A DNA stretch of 64,000 bases from Polynucleobacter ibericus. Its GTDB lineage: Bacteria; Pseudomonadota; Gammaproteobacteria; Burkholderiales; Burkholderiaceae. The notes beneath the pieces were generated by a model. That model searched no databases, was not told the origin of the DNA, and worked only from the letters and a program-made list of their open reading frames with translations. A program made the translations under genes and the position numbers. The DNA lies in the NCBI RefSeq assembly GCF_018687955.1, contig NZ_CP061309.1, positions 1,840,270 through 1,904,269 of the forward strand, read 5' to 3'. Of this stretch, positions 28,969-38,669 are shown in pieces; the first letter of the stretch is position 1, and each line of letters begins with the position of its first letter.

Positions 28969-29359
28969 ATACCGTGATAACGCAAACATAACGGCTGAGC
29001 AAGCCATTGATCTTTATAAGCGCTCAACCCTTGGTGAGCGTCGCCCGGTTCACAATGAGCAAACCTTTGAGGCAATGCTCAAGAATGCGAATCTCACCAT
29101 TACCGCTTGGGACGGTCAAAAGCTAGTAGGCATTTCTCGCTCGCTCACTGACTTTGCTTATGTGGCTTATCTAGCAGATTTAGCAGTTGACCAAAAATAC
29201 CAACGCTCCGGCATTGGTAAACAACTAATAGAAGAAACTAAAGCGCATCTCGGTTCCGAATGCATGATTGTCCTTTTAGCCGCGCCTAAGGCAAACGAAT
29301 ACTACGAACACATTGGCTTTGAGCACAATCCGCGCGCCTGGACTCTCAAAAATAATTAA
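28961..29359 (+). CDS. GNAT-family N-acetyltransferase
   Basis: The 132-residue protein has the GNAT acetyl-CoA site VDQKYQRSGIGKQLIEETK (Q-x-x-G-x-G/A, about 80-98) and a preceding AYLADLAV strand, then NEYYEHIGF near the end. The acceptor substrate is not known. It overlaps the MOSC gene by eight bases and lies 17 bases before the phosphatase gene, suggesting one transcript. Confidence 0.88.
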   Translation: MIEYRDNANITAEQAIDLYKRSTLGERRPVHNEQTFEAMLKNANLTITAWDGQKLVGISRSLTDFAYVAYLADLAVDQKYQRSGIGKQLIEETKAHLGSECMIVLLAAPKANEYYEHIGFEHNPRAWTLKNN

Positions 29360-29376
29360 GTCTTTATTATTGCCGC

Positions 29377-30021
29377 ATGACTATTACTCGATTTTGTTTA
29401 GTTCGCCACGGCGAGACCGACTGGAATGCTGCGCGTCGCCTGCAAGGCCATACGGATATTGACCTGAATGCCAGAGGCCTAGCGCAGGCTAAACAAATGG
29501 CAGCTGCACTCAAAAATATTAATCTGCACTTTGATGTTTTGTACACGAGCGATCTTCAGCGCGCAGCAAAGACCGCAAAAGCTATCGAAGAATTATTTAA
29601 GACAAGCGCAATAAGTAATGCAATATTACGAGAGCGTCACCTTGGCGCTTTACAAGGACTGACCATCGATGAAGCTCCAATGCGAGAACCGGAGCTCTGG
29701 AAATCTCATCTCAGCAGAAATATTGAAGAGAATTTACGCGACGGTGAAAGCATTCAACAATTTGCAGACCGCATCAGAACTGCGCTTGAACAAATCAAAA
29801 TGCAGCATTTAGGCCAAACTATTTTGTTGATCAGTCATGGTGGCGCATTGGATATGATGTACAGAATTGCAAGCAATCAGCCATTAGATGCGGAAAAAGC
29901 TGTTGCTGTACCTAACGCCTCGCTCAACTGGATTAGTCATGATGGACTAACTTGGAAAGTTGAGCGCTGGGCAGACACCAGTCATCTAGAAGATTTAGCA
30001 CTAGATAATTTAGATCTGTAG
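29377..30021 (+). CDS. Histidine phosphatase (phosphoglycerate mutase-like)
   Basis: The 214-residue enzyme belongs to the histidine phosphatase superfamily. The phospho-acceptor motif VRHGETDWN is near residue 9, TSDLQRAAKTA near 57, the acid Glu in LRERHLGALQG near 87, and the second His in LISHGGALDMM near 152. Members close to it are cofactor-independent phosphatases such as CobC or GpmB types. The substrate is unknown. Two hairpins follow the stop. Confidence 0.87.
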   Translation: MTITRFCLVRHGETDWNAARRLQGHTDIDLNARGLAQAKQMAAALKNINLHFDVLYTSDLQRAAKTAKAIEELFKTSAISNAILRERHLGALQGLTIDEAPMREPELWKSHLSRNIEENLRDGESIQQFADRIRTALEQIKMQHLGQTILLISHGGALDMMYRIASNQPLDAEKAVAVPNASLNWISHDGLTWKVERWADTSHLEDLALDNLDL

Positions 30022-30025
30022 CACT

Positions 30026-30048
30026 CCTATTAGAAACAATCTAATAGG
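30026..30048. repeat. Perfect inverted repeat after the phosphatase gene
   Basis: CCTATTAGA and TCTAATAGG flank AACAA. There is no T-run, so it is probably a 3' end stabilising hairpin that works with the terminator just after it. Confidence 0.6.
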
Positions 30049-30052
30049 CAAT

Positions 30053-30080
30053 AAATAAGCCGCCCGCAGGCGGCTTATTT
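30053..30080. terminator. Bidirectional terminator between the phosphatase gene and the riboswitch-linked small gene
   Basis: A perfect 12-base stem AAATAAGCCGCC / GGCGGCTTATTT with loop CGCA. It can stop the phosphatase transcript on the plus strand and the small gene transcript on the minus strand. Confidence 0.9.
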
Positions 30081-30104
30081 TCTTTGCAATTACCTAGCAA
30101 AATG

Positions 30105-30281
30105 TCATTTATTTTGGTCTGATTTGCAAAAATTGACGATCACATCAGCAAAGCTTAAGTAACGGGAATTGCTTTTTCTAAAGAGATCAATCTCTGCAGC
30201 CAGGGGTGAGGCTGCGCCTTTAAAGCTGGCGTCTTCATAGCCTGGATGATATGGAGCTTCTTCAACAAATTTGTTTGTCAT
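30105..30281 (-). CDS. Small protein gene (58 residues) downstream of a glycine riboswitch
   Basis: Reading the minus strand gives a 58-residue frame starting MTNKFVEEAPYHPGYEDASF, passing through AEIDLFRKSNSRYLSFADV and ending FCKSDQNK. An AAGG lies seven bases before the ATG. The product is soluble and slightly acidic, with no signal peptide or membrane segment, and I recognise no family. A minus-strand glycine riboswitch lies 185 bases upstream, and a strong terminator follows its stop. No other frame of useful length fills the interval, so this is the likely riboswitch target. Confidence 0.65.
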   Translation of the reverse strand: MTNKFVEEAPYHPGYEDASFKGAASPLAAEIDLFRKSNSRYLSFADVIVNFCKSDQNK

Positions 30282-30465
30282 ACATTTGCCTTAATAAGTT
30301 AATGCCTAAAATGAATTCGTTTTGGGGAATGTCAATGAGTCAATGGATTAAAGCTGCTGTGGCAGCACGACGAAGTTCGTCAAACTATTCGATCAGAATT
30401 TGCATGAGACTCTCCCAAAGCAGCCCATCGCAGACATAGACAAGCTATGCCGATGGATGCCGCTC

Positions 30466-30646
30466 CCCCTGTCCTTGATACCTGAGAGATTCACCCTAAG
30501 CCTAGCTTAGGATTTGCTCCTTCGGTGCACCATAAAGATGGTGACTCTCCAGACGGCTATTTAGGATAAGCAGTACCTTCCTGGTGGATACCTGAGCGTT
30601 CATGGGAGTTTGCGCCTTCGGTGGAGGGAAACCCCTCGCTCTCCTG
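30466..30646 (-). ncRNA. Tandem glycine riboswitch (two aptamers)
   Basis: Read on the minus strand, aptamer 1 (about 30646-30586) has GGAGAGCGAGG, CACCGAAGGCGCAAACTC and CGCTCAGGTA. Aptamer 2 (about 30553-30466) has CTGGAGAGTCACC, GCACCGAAGGAGCAAATC, AATCTCTCAGGTATC and the closing AAGGACAGGGGGAG. These are the conserved glycine-riboswitch blocks in the right order, twice. Downstream, 30459-30425 can form a hairpin (CCATCG...CGATGG arms), and a six-codon frame MQILIE lies at 30405-30385 after GGGAGAG. These may form the expression platform. The next gene is the 58-residue small frame rather than a gcv or transporter gene. Confidence 0.9.
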
Positions 30647-30655
30647 CTATTAAAA

Positions 30656-30661
30656 ATTATA
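30656..30661 (-). promoter_or_regulatory. -10 box of the glycine riboswitch transcript
   Basis: TATAAT on the minus strand, about ten bases before the first aptamer stem, places the transcript start near 30649. A clear -35 was not found. The segment 30662-30689 between it and the patatin stop also holds TGGCA/TGCCA, which could form a small hairpin. Confidence 0.5.
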
Positions 30662-30689
30662 ACCTGATGGCACTTTTGCCAGATTGGCG

Positions 30690-31793
30690 TTAAGACCAGA
30701 ACGCCTTCATCATCGCTACATCCGCTATTCCCCTGTCATTGCCATACTTGAGATAGGGGGCAATCCATTTTGGATCCATCAGATTTTCTACCTTAGATAG
30801 ACCGGGAGGAAGACCAACAACGATATGTTTTGTTCTGGTGCCACCAGCCTCCAAATCTTTTACCTCTTGATTAACGGTATTTGGCAGAGACGATAAGCGT
30901 AGTCCTTGTTTCTGCTCATTGATCGTTCCATCACCTAAGGAAATAATAATTGCTCGCTTAACTCCTGCAATCACATCGCTATGGGTGCTGCTTTGAGACA
31001 TACCGCCGTCCATACATAAGCGATCTTTTACGAAGGTTGGCCCTACTTGCCCCGGCGCAGAAGCGCTTGCCGCACAAGCAACATTAATGGGAATATTGCT
31101 TTCTTTGGAAATAACAAGACGTTGCCCTGTATAGCAATCAATTGTTGTAGTGAACATTCCATCAGATGGCCATGATGCAGTTGTGAGCAACTTCTTCATT
31201 ACCTTGTTGTACTTAGCTATGCCATCCGGATTTAATGAAGCCATGGCTGCTTTACCAATACGCTGAATAGATGCAGCCGATCCATCACGAACTGTTAGTT
31301 CCGCGCGTTGCGCTCTTAATTGAGAGGAATTAAATTGCAGTGCGGGCATCATTTCTGCGAGCAATTTAGGAAAATCTGAGAAAAGATCCATCTCACTCAA
31401 AAGACGCCAAAAATGTCCGGAGGTCAGCATTGCTCCAAATATAGATCCCGCAGAAGTACCAACTGCAACATCTGCTGCACCTAAATCTATACCCGCTTTC
31501 TTAAGCGCATTGCAGTACCCCGCGTACCAAGCAATCAATGGTGTTCCACCGCCACCCAAGGCTAAACCTCGCTCTTTACCTTGCGCAAATAAATTCTTAT
31601 ATGGAGCAGGATGAACCAAGCCGTCATTCCAATTAGCCGTTGTATCCGCATCTCGTTTTGCCTCAAAGGCCTCAACCTCAGCAATTGTCTTTTGAGATAA
31701 GTTTGTGTTTTGAGCCAAAACATTTGTAGTAGAAAATGTAGCGGCACCAATAGCAGAAGTTTTTAAGAAATTGCGGCGGCTTGATTGGGTCAT
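30690..31793 (-). CDS. Tat-exported patatin-like phospholipase
   Basis: The 367-residue protein begins with a twin-arginine signal (SSRRNFLKTSAIGAATF). The patatin fold follows: oxyanion-hole loop GLALGGGGTPL near residue 74, nucleophile elbow VGTSAGSIFGAM (Gly-x-Ser-x-Gly, Ser near 112) and the second catalytic residue in CMDGGMSQSS near 258. Patatins hydrolyse lipid acyl esters. Export by Tat points to a periplasmic enzyme. It is the gene just before the glycine riboswitch and shares strand with it, but the riboswitch has its own -10 box. Confidence 0.87.
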   Translation of the reverse strand: MTQSSRRNFLKTSAIGAATFSTTNVLAQNTNLSQKTIAEVEAFEAKRDADTTANWNDGLVHPAPYKNLFAQGKERGLALGGGGTPLIAWYAGYCNALKKAGIDLGAADVAVGTSAGSIFGAMLTSGHFWRLLSEMDLFSDFPKLLAEMMPALQFNSSQLRAQRAELTVRDGSAASIQRIGKAAMASLNPDGIAKYNKVMKKLLTTASWPSDGMFTTTIDCYTGQRLVISKESNIPINVACAASASAPGQVGPTFVKDRLCMDGGMSQSSTHSDVIAGVKRAIIISLGDGTINEQKQGLRLSSLPNTVNQEVKDLEAGGTRTKHIVVGLPPGLSKVENLMDPKWIAPYLKYGNDRGIADVAMMKAFWS

Positions 31794-31834
31794 ATTTGCT
31801 CCAGGAGTGATGCCTAATTTATAGCAGATCTCTC

Positions 31835-31868
31835 AATAAAAAAACCACCCGCAGGCGGTATTTTTATT
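31835..31868 (-). terminator. Terminator of the cytochrome operon
   Basis: AATAAAAAAACCACC and GGCGGTATTTTTATT pair around CGCA with one internal mismatch. On the minus strand it follows the cytochrome b gene. It recalls the tRNA-Phe terminator but has no tRNA-like sequence beside it. Confidence 0.75.
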
Positions 31869-31880
31869 ACTCAAGGCTCC

Positions 31881-32519
31881 TTATTGCGTCAGGCTCGGCA
31901 AGGCGCCAGTCAGGACCGCATAAAAGCAGTACGCCCAACCCAAGACCAAGAGGAGCCCAATAAAATATTGTGGGAACCGAATTGCTTGCTCGGGTAACCC
32001 TTGCTTCTTACCGGTCACCATTGCTCTTACAAGGTTTTCTTTTTGCAAAAGACTCATCAGAGCTGCTGCGGCAATATGAATAATCACCAATGCCAAAGCT
32101 AGGCTGGCAATTACTTCATGCGCTTCGCTCATCCAGTCTCCAAGAAACTCTTTCACACTCCAGTAGCCTGTTAAACCAATTAATAAAATGATGGCCATCA
32201 GCCCAAGCATGACGATGCCACCAGCGGGGTTGTGCCCCGGTGATGCCTCCTGATAGCTGCCCAACATACCCTTAAAGTGGCTAATAATTTCTCGGGGGCC
32301 CTTTATGAATTGGGAGAATCGAGCGTATTTGGTTCCCATCAAACCCCATACCAATCTAAACAAGACAAGCGCACAAGCAGAGTAACCAAATGCGTAATGA
32401 ATCATTTGCAGTCGCTCACTCTCAGAAGTAAGCCAAGCACCTGCAAAACAAATGACCAACAACCAATGAAAAATACGAGTTGGCACATCCCAGACCAAGA
32501 TAGGTTGTTTATGAATCAT
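31881..32519 (-). CDS. Cytochrome b561-type membrane protein
   Basis: The 212-residue protein has four main membrane helices with His residues placed as heme ligands (RIFHWLLVI near 17, MIHYAFGYS near 40, AHEVIASLA and VIIHIAAAAL near 135-155). This is the Ni/Fe-hydrogenase-type or b561 cytochrome fold. It overlaps the diheme cytochrome gene by four bases and is the last of three genes of an SHP operon, where a b-type cytochrome passes quinol electrons to the periplasmic c-type proteins. Confidence 0.87.
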   Translation of the reverse strand: MIHKQPILVWDVPTRIFHWLLVICFAGAWLTSESERLQMIHYAFGYSACALVLFRLVWGLMGTKYARFSQFIKGPREIISHFKGMLGSYQEASPGHNPAGGIVMLGLMAIILLIGLTGYWSVKEFLGDWMSEAHEVIASLALALVIIHIAAAALMSLLQKENLVRAMVTGKKQGLPEQAIRFPQYFIGLLLVLGWAYCFYAVLTGALPSLTQ

Positions 32520-32974
32520 TTGGCCGGCACCTTCAGACCTTTCTCGCTAAAAATACCCTCTGCTGCAGTGGTATGACAGGCACCGCAATTTGCTGGACTC
32601 TTAATGCTTGGCCTTTTCCATACATCGGCCTTAATCTCCTCATGCTCACGAATAAACCATGACGTTTTTGTAATGCGATTTTCTGGAGCTAACTCACTGT
32701 ATTTTTGTTTGGTAGCAGCATTCCGCTTTAGCCAATTGGTGATTTCGATTTTGTCTTTTTCATCAATGCTTGCATCAGTACCAAAGTGTTTCGTAAGTCC
32801 ACTCATGACGTTCTGCCAACTCTTTTCACTTAGCAATCCTGGTGGATAAGCCATATGACAGCTCGCGCATTCAGCTTCATAAGATTTAGGCATATCTGAT
32901 GGCATGGGCATTTTTGCAGCCATTACTGAGCTAACTGCGAATGCAGTTGATAAGAAAATCAATAGTTTTTTCAT
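32516..32974 (-). CDS. Periplasmic diheme cytochrome c
   Basis: The 152-residue protein has a signal peptide (about 1-19, ending AVSSVMAA) and two heme-binding motifs, CASCH near residue 37 and CGACH near 132. The middle has SEKSWQNVMSGLTKHFGTDASI, typical of the DHC partner of SHP. It lies eight bases after the SHP gene and overlaps the cytochrome b gene. Likely it carries electrons between the membrane cytochrome and SHP. Confidence 0.88.
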   Translation of the reverse strand: MKKLLIFLSTAFAVSSVMAAKMPMPSDMPKSYEAECASCHMAYPPGLLSEKSWQNVMSGLTKHFGTDASIDEKDKIEITNWLKRNAATKQKYSELAPENRITKTSWFIREHEEIKADVWKRPSIKSPANCGACHTTAAEGIFSEKGLKVPAK

Positions 32975-32981
32975 TGTTACC

Positions 32982-33365
32982 TTACTTAACGCTCATTAAC
33001 CAAACGAGAACATCTGCTTTCTCTTGCGCAGTGCAGTCACGACCGAGCACATCATTGCAATTGCGCTTAAACCATTTGTCGACTTTGGCATCATCTGTAA
33101 ATCGAGTTGGGTTAGCGGACGGGGCTAAAGGCTTAATTACTTTGCCAGTAACGATATGCTTCGTATCATGATTAGGGGGATTCTCATGGCATGAAGCACA
33201 ACTCCACTCTTTACCATGTTTGGCATTAAAAAATTGCTCGCCTCTGCTGGCTGATGCTTTGCCTGATTGCGCTTCATAGGTTTTTAATAATTCTTGTGGA
33301 CTAGTAGCATTTGCCAATCCACAAATGCCCAAAGACAACATAAACAACACAAGCTTCATACTCAT
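32982..33365 (-). CDS. SHP-type monoheme cytochrome c (DUF1924)
   Basis: The 127-residue protein has a signal peptide ending GLANA (about residue 21), one heme motif CASCHENPP near 56, and the Cys pair in RNCNDVLGRDCTAQEK, as in sphaeroides heme protein. SHP binds oxygen and other small ligands at its heme in the periplasm. A GGAGG lies just before the ATG at 33365; a second in-frame ATG is at 33359. It heads the three-gene operon SHP-DHC-cytochrome b. Confidence 0.87.
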   Translation of the reverse strand: MSMKLVLFMLSLGICGLANATSPQELLKTYEAQSGKASASRGEQFFNAKHGKEWSCASCHENPPNHDTKHIVTGKVIKPLAPSANPTRFTDDAKVDKWFKRNCNDVLGRDCTAQEKADVLVWLMSVK

Positions 33366-33477
33366 AAATCCTCCATATACTTGATTAGTATGCGCCTAAG
33401 ATATGTCAGCAAAAACTAATACATCACTAAATTACTGGGGATTAAGGAAGCGCTTAAAGTTGCACGGGCAAATCTCC

Positions 33478-33525
33478 ATAAAGGCAAAACCACCCGAAGG
33501 TGGTTTTAGTGATTCTTGGGGGCAT
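33478..33525 (-). repeat. tRNA-Phe-end repeat R1 (most decayed)
   Basis: AAAACCACCCGAAGGTGGTTTT is intact as the terminator hairpin, followed by AGTGATTCTTGGGGGC, which aligns with the spacer and first bases of the tRNA 3' end of better copies. The rest of the tRNA part is lost. The gap 33366-33575 holds only this repeat and the SHP promoter region. Confidence 0.75.
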
Positions 33526-33575
33526 TTATCAATCACATTTTTTGGATTGGTAGGCCGCTTTAATCTTATTGATTA

Positions 33576-33974
33576 TCAGTTAAGCAATTGATATAAAGAC
33601 CAGCCCAAATTGAGGGCTGCCAAACTCAGGAGGGTTACAAAAGTAAATTTCATTCCCAAAACACGTTTATTGAAATTGGGTGGAGGCTCATTTATACCAA
33701 CCGCATGGATCAGGCGCCCTATGATTAAAGTAATGCCAGGAATAGCAACCAGCCACCAAGGAGCCCCATTTAACTCAAGGCAAGCAATCAAGATAATGCC
33801 AAATGGAACATACTCTGCAAAGTTTCCCTGTGCGCGGATAGCCCTCTCCAAATCTTCATGACCACCACTTCCTATGCCAACCTGATTTTTTCTTCTTAAG
33901 CCAATCACAGCGAAAGAGAGTCTGACAAAGATGATGGTTAAAACAGCCGCAATGATAGAGGTGACTGGTAGCAT
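33576..33974 (-). CDS. MAPEG-family membrane protein
   Basis: The 132-residue protein has four membrane segments and the MAPEG (eicosanoid and glutathione metabolism) signature: VGIGSGGHEDLERAIRAQGNFAEYVPFG near residues 35-60, with the Arg/Asn/Glu residues that bind glutathione in relatives. It may conjugate or reduce lipid peroxides with glutathione. It is the first gene on the right of repeat R1, with its stop 51 bases from that repeat. Confidence 0.87.
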   Translation of the reverse strand: MLPVTSIIAAVLTIIFVRLSFAVIGLRRKNQVGIGSGGHEDLERAIRAQGNFAEYVPFGIILIACLELNGAPWWLVAIPGITLIIGRLIHAVGINEPPPNFNKRVLGMKFTFVTLLSLAALNLGWSLYQLLN

Positions 33975-33984
33975 TAATTTCTCC

Positions 33985-34668
33985 TTAAATGATTTCCAAC
34001 ACCTTGCTTAGTGATGCGCCTTCATAGTTTGGTTTTTCACCAATTTCTTCAAAGGGGTGTCCAAGACGATTGACCCAGAACACATCAAAACCATACCACT
34101 TGGCCGCTAGAGCATCCCAAGCGTTGCTGGAGACAAAGAGAATTTCTTCTTTCTTGACGGGGAATGCCTTTAATAAAAGCGCATAGGCCTGAGGATCTGT
34201 TTTAAATAAACGCACATCCTCTATAGTCACGACCTTATCTAAATAATCTTTTAGGCCATTACTATCAACGACGGTGGCTAACATTTCTCTACTTCCATTG
34301 GACAGTATTGCGGTAGAGATGCCTTTGCCTTTAATGGTCTTAAGAACGGTCAAGCTATCTTCAAAACCAGTCAATTTTGCGTATTGATCCATCAGGCGCT
34401 TCTCATACTCTGGAGTGAGATTTAGGCCCATCCGTTTACAGACATAGTGCAAAGAGCGAATCGTTAGCTCCCAAAATGGCAAATAGTGCTTGCTACCATT
34501 AGGGTTGGGGTCACTCATAGTCACTAAGCGGGTGTACTCGATTTGACGATCACGCCACATCAAAGCAAATGCTTGGCCATGCCCCGGAAATAATTCTTCT
34601 GCTAACTGCCCCATGGAATACACATCAAATAATGTGCCATAAGCATCAAAGGCTATGAGCTTATACAT
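33985..34668 (-). CDS. Haloacid dehalogenase type II
   Basis: The 227-residue HAD hydrolase has the nucleophile motif AFDAYGTLFDVYS at its N-terminus, motif II in AILSNGSREML near 120, Lys in RLFKTDPQAY near 155 and motif IV in VSSNAWDALAAKWYGF near 178. The N/D-A-W-D form of motif IV is typical of L-2-haloacid dehalogenases. These cleave halogen from short 2-haloacids. It precedes the MAPEG gene by ten bases on the same strand. Confidence 0.87.
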   Translation of the reverse strand: MYKLIAFDAYGTLFDVYSMGQLAEELFPGHGQAFALMWRDRQIEYTRLVTMSDPNPNGSKHYLPFWELTIRSLHYVCKRMGLNLTPEYEKRLMDQYAKLTGFEDSLTVLKTIKGKGISTAILSNGSREMLATVVDSNGLKDYLDKVVTIEDVRLFKTDPQAYALLLKAFPVKKEEILFVSSNAWDALAAKWYGFDVFWVNRLGHPFEEIGEKPNYEGASLSKVLEII

Positions 34669-34676
34669 ACTGCCTC

Positions 34677-35123
34677 CTATTTTTTAGTCTTATATTTTTG
34701 TACAGCTCCCTTTAAATCGGAGTATTCCTCGCACCCAAAAGTGCAAACCTTATCCAGCCTCACCAATAATGCCTCAGCCCCTGGCAAATCATTATTCATT
34801 AACTTGAGTTTTCCGTAATACTCGAGAGCGCCTCGATGGTTTGGATCTATTTTTAAAGCAGCTTGATAATATTTTTCTGCGCCCACTAAGTCAGGTGGCT
34901 GTTTTTTTCGAAGACTGTAACCCAGTAAATTATTCCAATCGGCTGAACTTGTTTCATTAGCAGACTGTAATTGCTGTATTGCCTGATCATATTTTTCTGC
35001 TTTAATACTTGCCCTTGCTTCGGTTAACCAGGCTGGGTCTGACTTAACGGGGGTAGTATCTGCGGCCCAAGAAGCCCCCATCAAAGACAGGAGCAATAAA
35101 AACGTAAAAGATAAGTATTTCAT
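34677..35123 (-). CDS. Secreted tetratricopeptide-repeat protein
   Basis: The 148-residue protein has a signal peptide (about 1-20, ending GASWAA) and three TPR-like helix pairs; KYYQAALKIDPNHRGALEYYGKL (about 83-105) is a clear TPR unit. A Cys pair VCTFGCEEY lies near the C-terminus. It probably mediates protein contacts in the periplasm. It is eight bases before the haloacid dehalogenase gene. Confidence 0.82.
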   Translation of the reverse strand: MKYLSFTFLLLLSLMGASWAADTTPVKSDPAWLTEARASIKAEKYDQAIQQLQSANETSSADWNNLLGYSLRKKQPPDLVGAEKYYQAALKIDPNHRGALEYYGKLKLMNNDLPGAEALLVRLDKVCTFGCEEYSDLKGAVQKYKTKK

Positions 35124-35160
35124 AGGGGTCCTTTAAATAAGAATGTCTAACGGCATATGT

Positions 35161-35739
35161 TTAGGGGCTTGGATAGAGAGTGTGTGAAAGATATTCCCCG
35201 TTTTTATTCACCTTCACCAAAACCATGTCGCCCACACCAACTACTTTTCCGGTGTAGGCCTGAATATTGACGTGGTGTGTCACCAGAATAAGTGGCGCCT
35301 TAGATTGTTTAGCTAGCTCATTTTTAATGAAACCCTCTAATGCTTTAGTTTGCTTCTTTTCTAAACTCATATCGTCAAAAAAAGATCCGAGTGATGGCTC
35401 AATTTTTACTGGGCCTTTATTCAAAAGATTTGCCGTATCTAAACATCTACACCATGGACTACTAAACACATCGGCCTTTTGAATGCCTTGATTACTTAGC
35501 CATACACCAATTGCCTTAGATTGCTTTTTACCGTACTCACCCAAATTGCGCTGTGTGGCACATTGACTAATGACATAACCTGCAGGATCTCCATATCCCG
35601 GAGCATCAGCATGTCTCATCAATAAAACATACTGGCCATCCTGCAAATCGTTCATTAGGGCTGCTATTGCTTGCCCCATACAGCATAGGCTAAGCAGGGA
35701 AAAAATAAGGGGGGCAATGATTTGACGAAAACGAGTCAT
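35161..35739 (-). CDS. Secreted histidine phosphatase family protein
   Basis: The 192-residue protein has a signal peptide (about 1-27) and the histidine phosphatase core: LMRHADAPGYGDP near residue 40 with the phospho-acceptor His, SSPWCRCLDTANLL, and the second His in LVTHHVNIQAYTG near 155. The RHADAP form with Cys-rich CRC is a branch found in many proteobacterial secreted phosphatases. The substrate is unknown. Same strand as the TPR gene downstream. Confidence 0.84.
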   Translation of the reverse strand: MTRFRQIIAPLIFSLLSLCCMGQAIAALMNDLQDGQYVLLMRHADAPGYGDPAGYVISQCATQRNLGEYGKKQSKAIGVWLSNQGIQKADVFSSPWCRCLDTANLLNKGPVKIEPSLGSFFDDMSLEKKQTKALEGFIKNELAKQSKAPLILVTHHVNIQAYTGKVVGVGDMVLVKVNKNGEYLSHTLYPSP

Positions 35740-35803
35740 AGAAGTGGAGGTGTATTTACCGATAAGAAGACCATCCTAATGGACAATCCACATTTCTGCC
35801 GAA

Positions 35804-35870
35804 CCAAAGCTCAAGCCGCCCGAAGGTAGTTTTTCTGCTTCTTGGCGGCCCTAGGTAGGGTCAGCTTATC
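35804..35870 (-). repeat. tRNA-Phe-end repeat R2 (decayed)
   Basis: GCCGCCCGAAGGTAGTTTTT keeps the hairpin core, then CTGCTTCTTGGCGGCCCT and TAGGTAGGGTC align with the spacer and tRNA part of the consensus. The 362-base gap 35740-36101 also has an inverted repeat TTATCGAT...ATCGATAG (about 35867-35889) and the katG promoter region, in which I could not fix a -10 or an OxyR site. Confidence 0.72.
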
Positions 35871-36080
35871 GATTTATTCGATCGATAGGTTCATTTAAAT
35901 TCATTGGACTGATATCCACAATAGGAACAAGATCAGCACATCACAAACAATAACGGATGGAGTTGAAAAAGAGAAATACAAGGGAGATTGACAGGCGTAT
36001 AGCTGTCACAAAAGAAAAATAACATCAGAATCAAGCAAATGAAATTAAATCCGTTAAGCTGAAATAGTCAACCAAAATGA

Positions 36081-38255
<2,175 letters not shown>

Positions 38256-38275
38256 TCAAACCCGTAGTTACTTAT

Positions 38276-38307
38276 AAAAAAGAGGTAGCCATTGCTACCT
38301 CTTTTTT
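38276..38307. terminator. Terminator of katG
   Basis: A perfect 14-base stem AAAAAAGAGGTAGC / GCTACCTCTTTTTT with loop CATT. T-runs on both strands also allow it to stop the convergent small lipoprotein gene. Confidence 0.93.
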
Positions 38308-38377
38308 ATCGATGAAATTTACTTGCTTTAAGCGATATTGCCAGTAAACATACAAACAAAAAATGCTGTGTTCAGAA

Positions 38378-38530
38378 CTAGCGCCCTTGGCAATCCAGAG
38401 GCATCTCCCATAAAGGCTTCTCTTGTCTATAGTCACAATTCACACCGACAGGTGATGTTGAGCTGGCAGCACAACCAGTTAAGATCAAAATAAATAAACC
38501 TGTAACTACTGAAATAAATAGTTTTTTCAT
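38378..38530 (-). CDS. Very small lipoprotein (50 residues)
   Basis: The minus strand encodes MKKLFISVVTGLFILILTGC, a clear signal peptide with lipobox LTGC, and then about 30 residues including VGVNCDYRQEKPLW and MPLDCQGR. The mature part has two more Cys that could form a disulfide. A GGAG lies ten bases before the ATG; an in-frame ATG three codons upstream is possible. It sits between katG and repeat R3. No named family. Confidence 0.68.
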   Translation of the reverse strand: MKKLFISVVTGLFILILTGCAASSTSPVGVNCDYRQEKPLWEMPLDCQGR

Positions 38531-38589
38531 TGCACTCATTCTCCAATTGGCTAATATGTTTTCATTTTCTCATGGCAACTTGCAAGCAC

Positions 38590-38664
38590 CAAGTAAAAAA
38601 CTGCCCGAAGGTGCTTTTGGTATTTCTTGATAGGCCTAAGCGTCAGTAGCTGGGACTAGGATGC
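38590..38664 (-). repeat. tRNA-Phe-end repeat R3 (decayed)
   Basis: The hairpin AAAAAACTGCCCGAAGGTGC, the spacer TTTTGGTATTTCTTGATAGG and the end GGGACTAGGATGCC align without large gaps to the consensus of R4-R8, but the tRNA block is changed at many bases. The peroxiredoxin gene's stop lies six bases from its right end. Confidence 0.82.
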
Positions 38665-38669
38665 CAGTT

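Noticed and set aside
30251..30439. Plus-strand frame opposite the riboswitch platform
   Set aside because: It lies antisense to the small gene start and the riboswitch leader and lacks a ribosome site.
31835..31868. Hairpin as a ninth tRNA-end repeat
   Set aside because: The stem is similar, but no spacer or tRNA-like sequence follows.
33403..33591. Plus-strand frame over repeat R1
   Set aside because: It runs through the hairpin and has no ribosome site or recognisable sequence.
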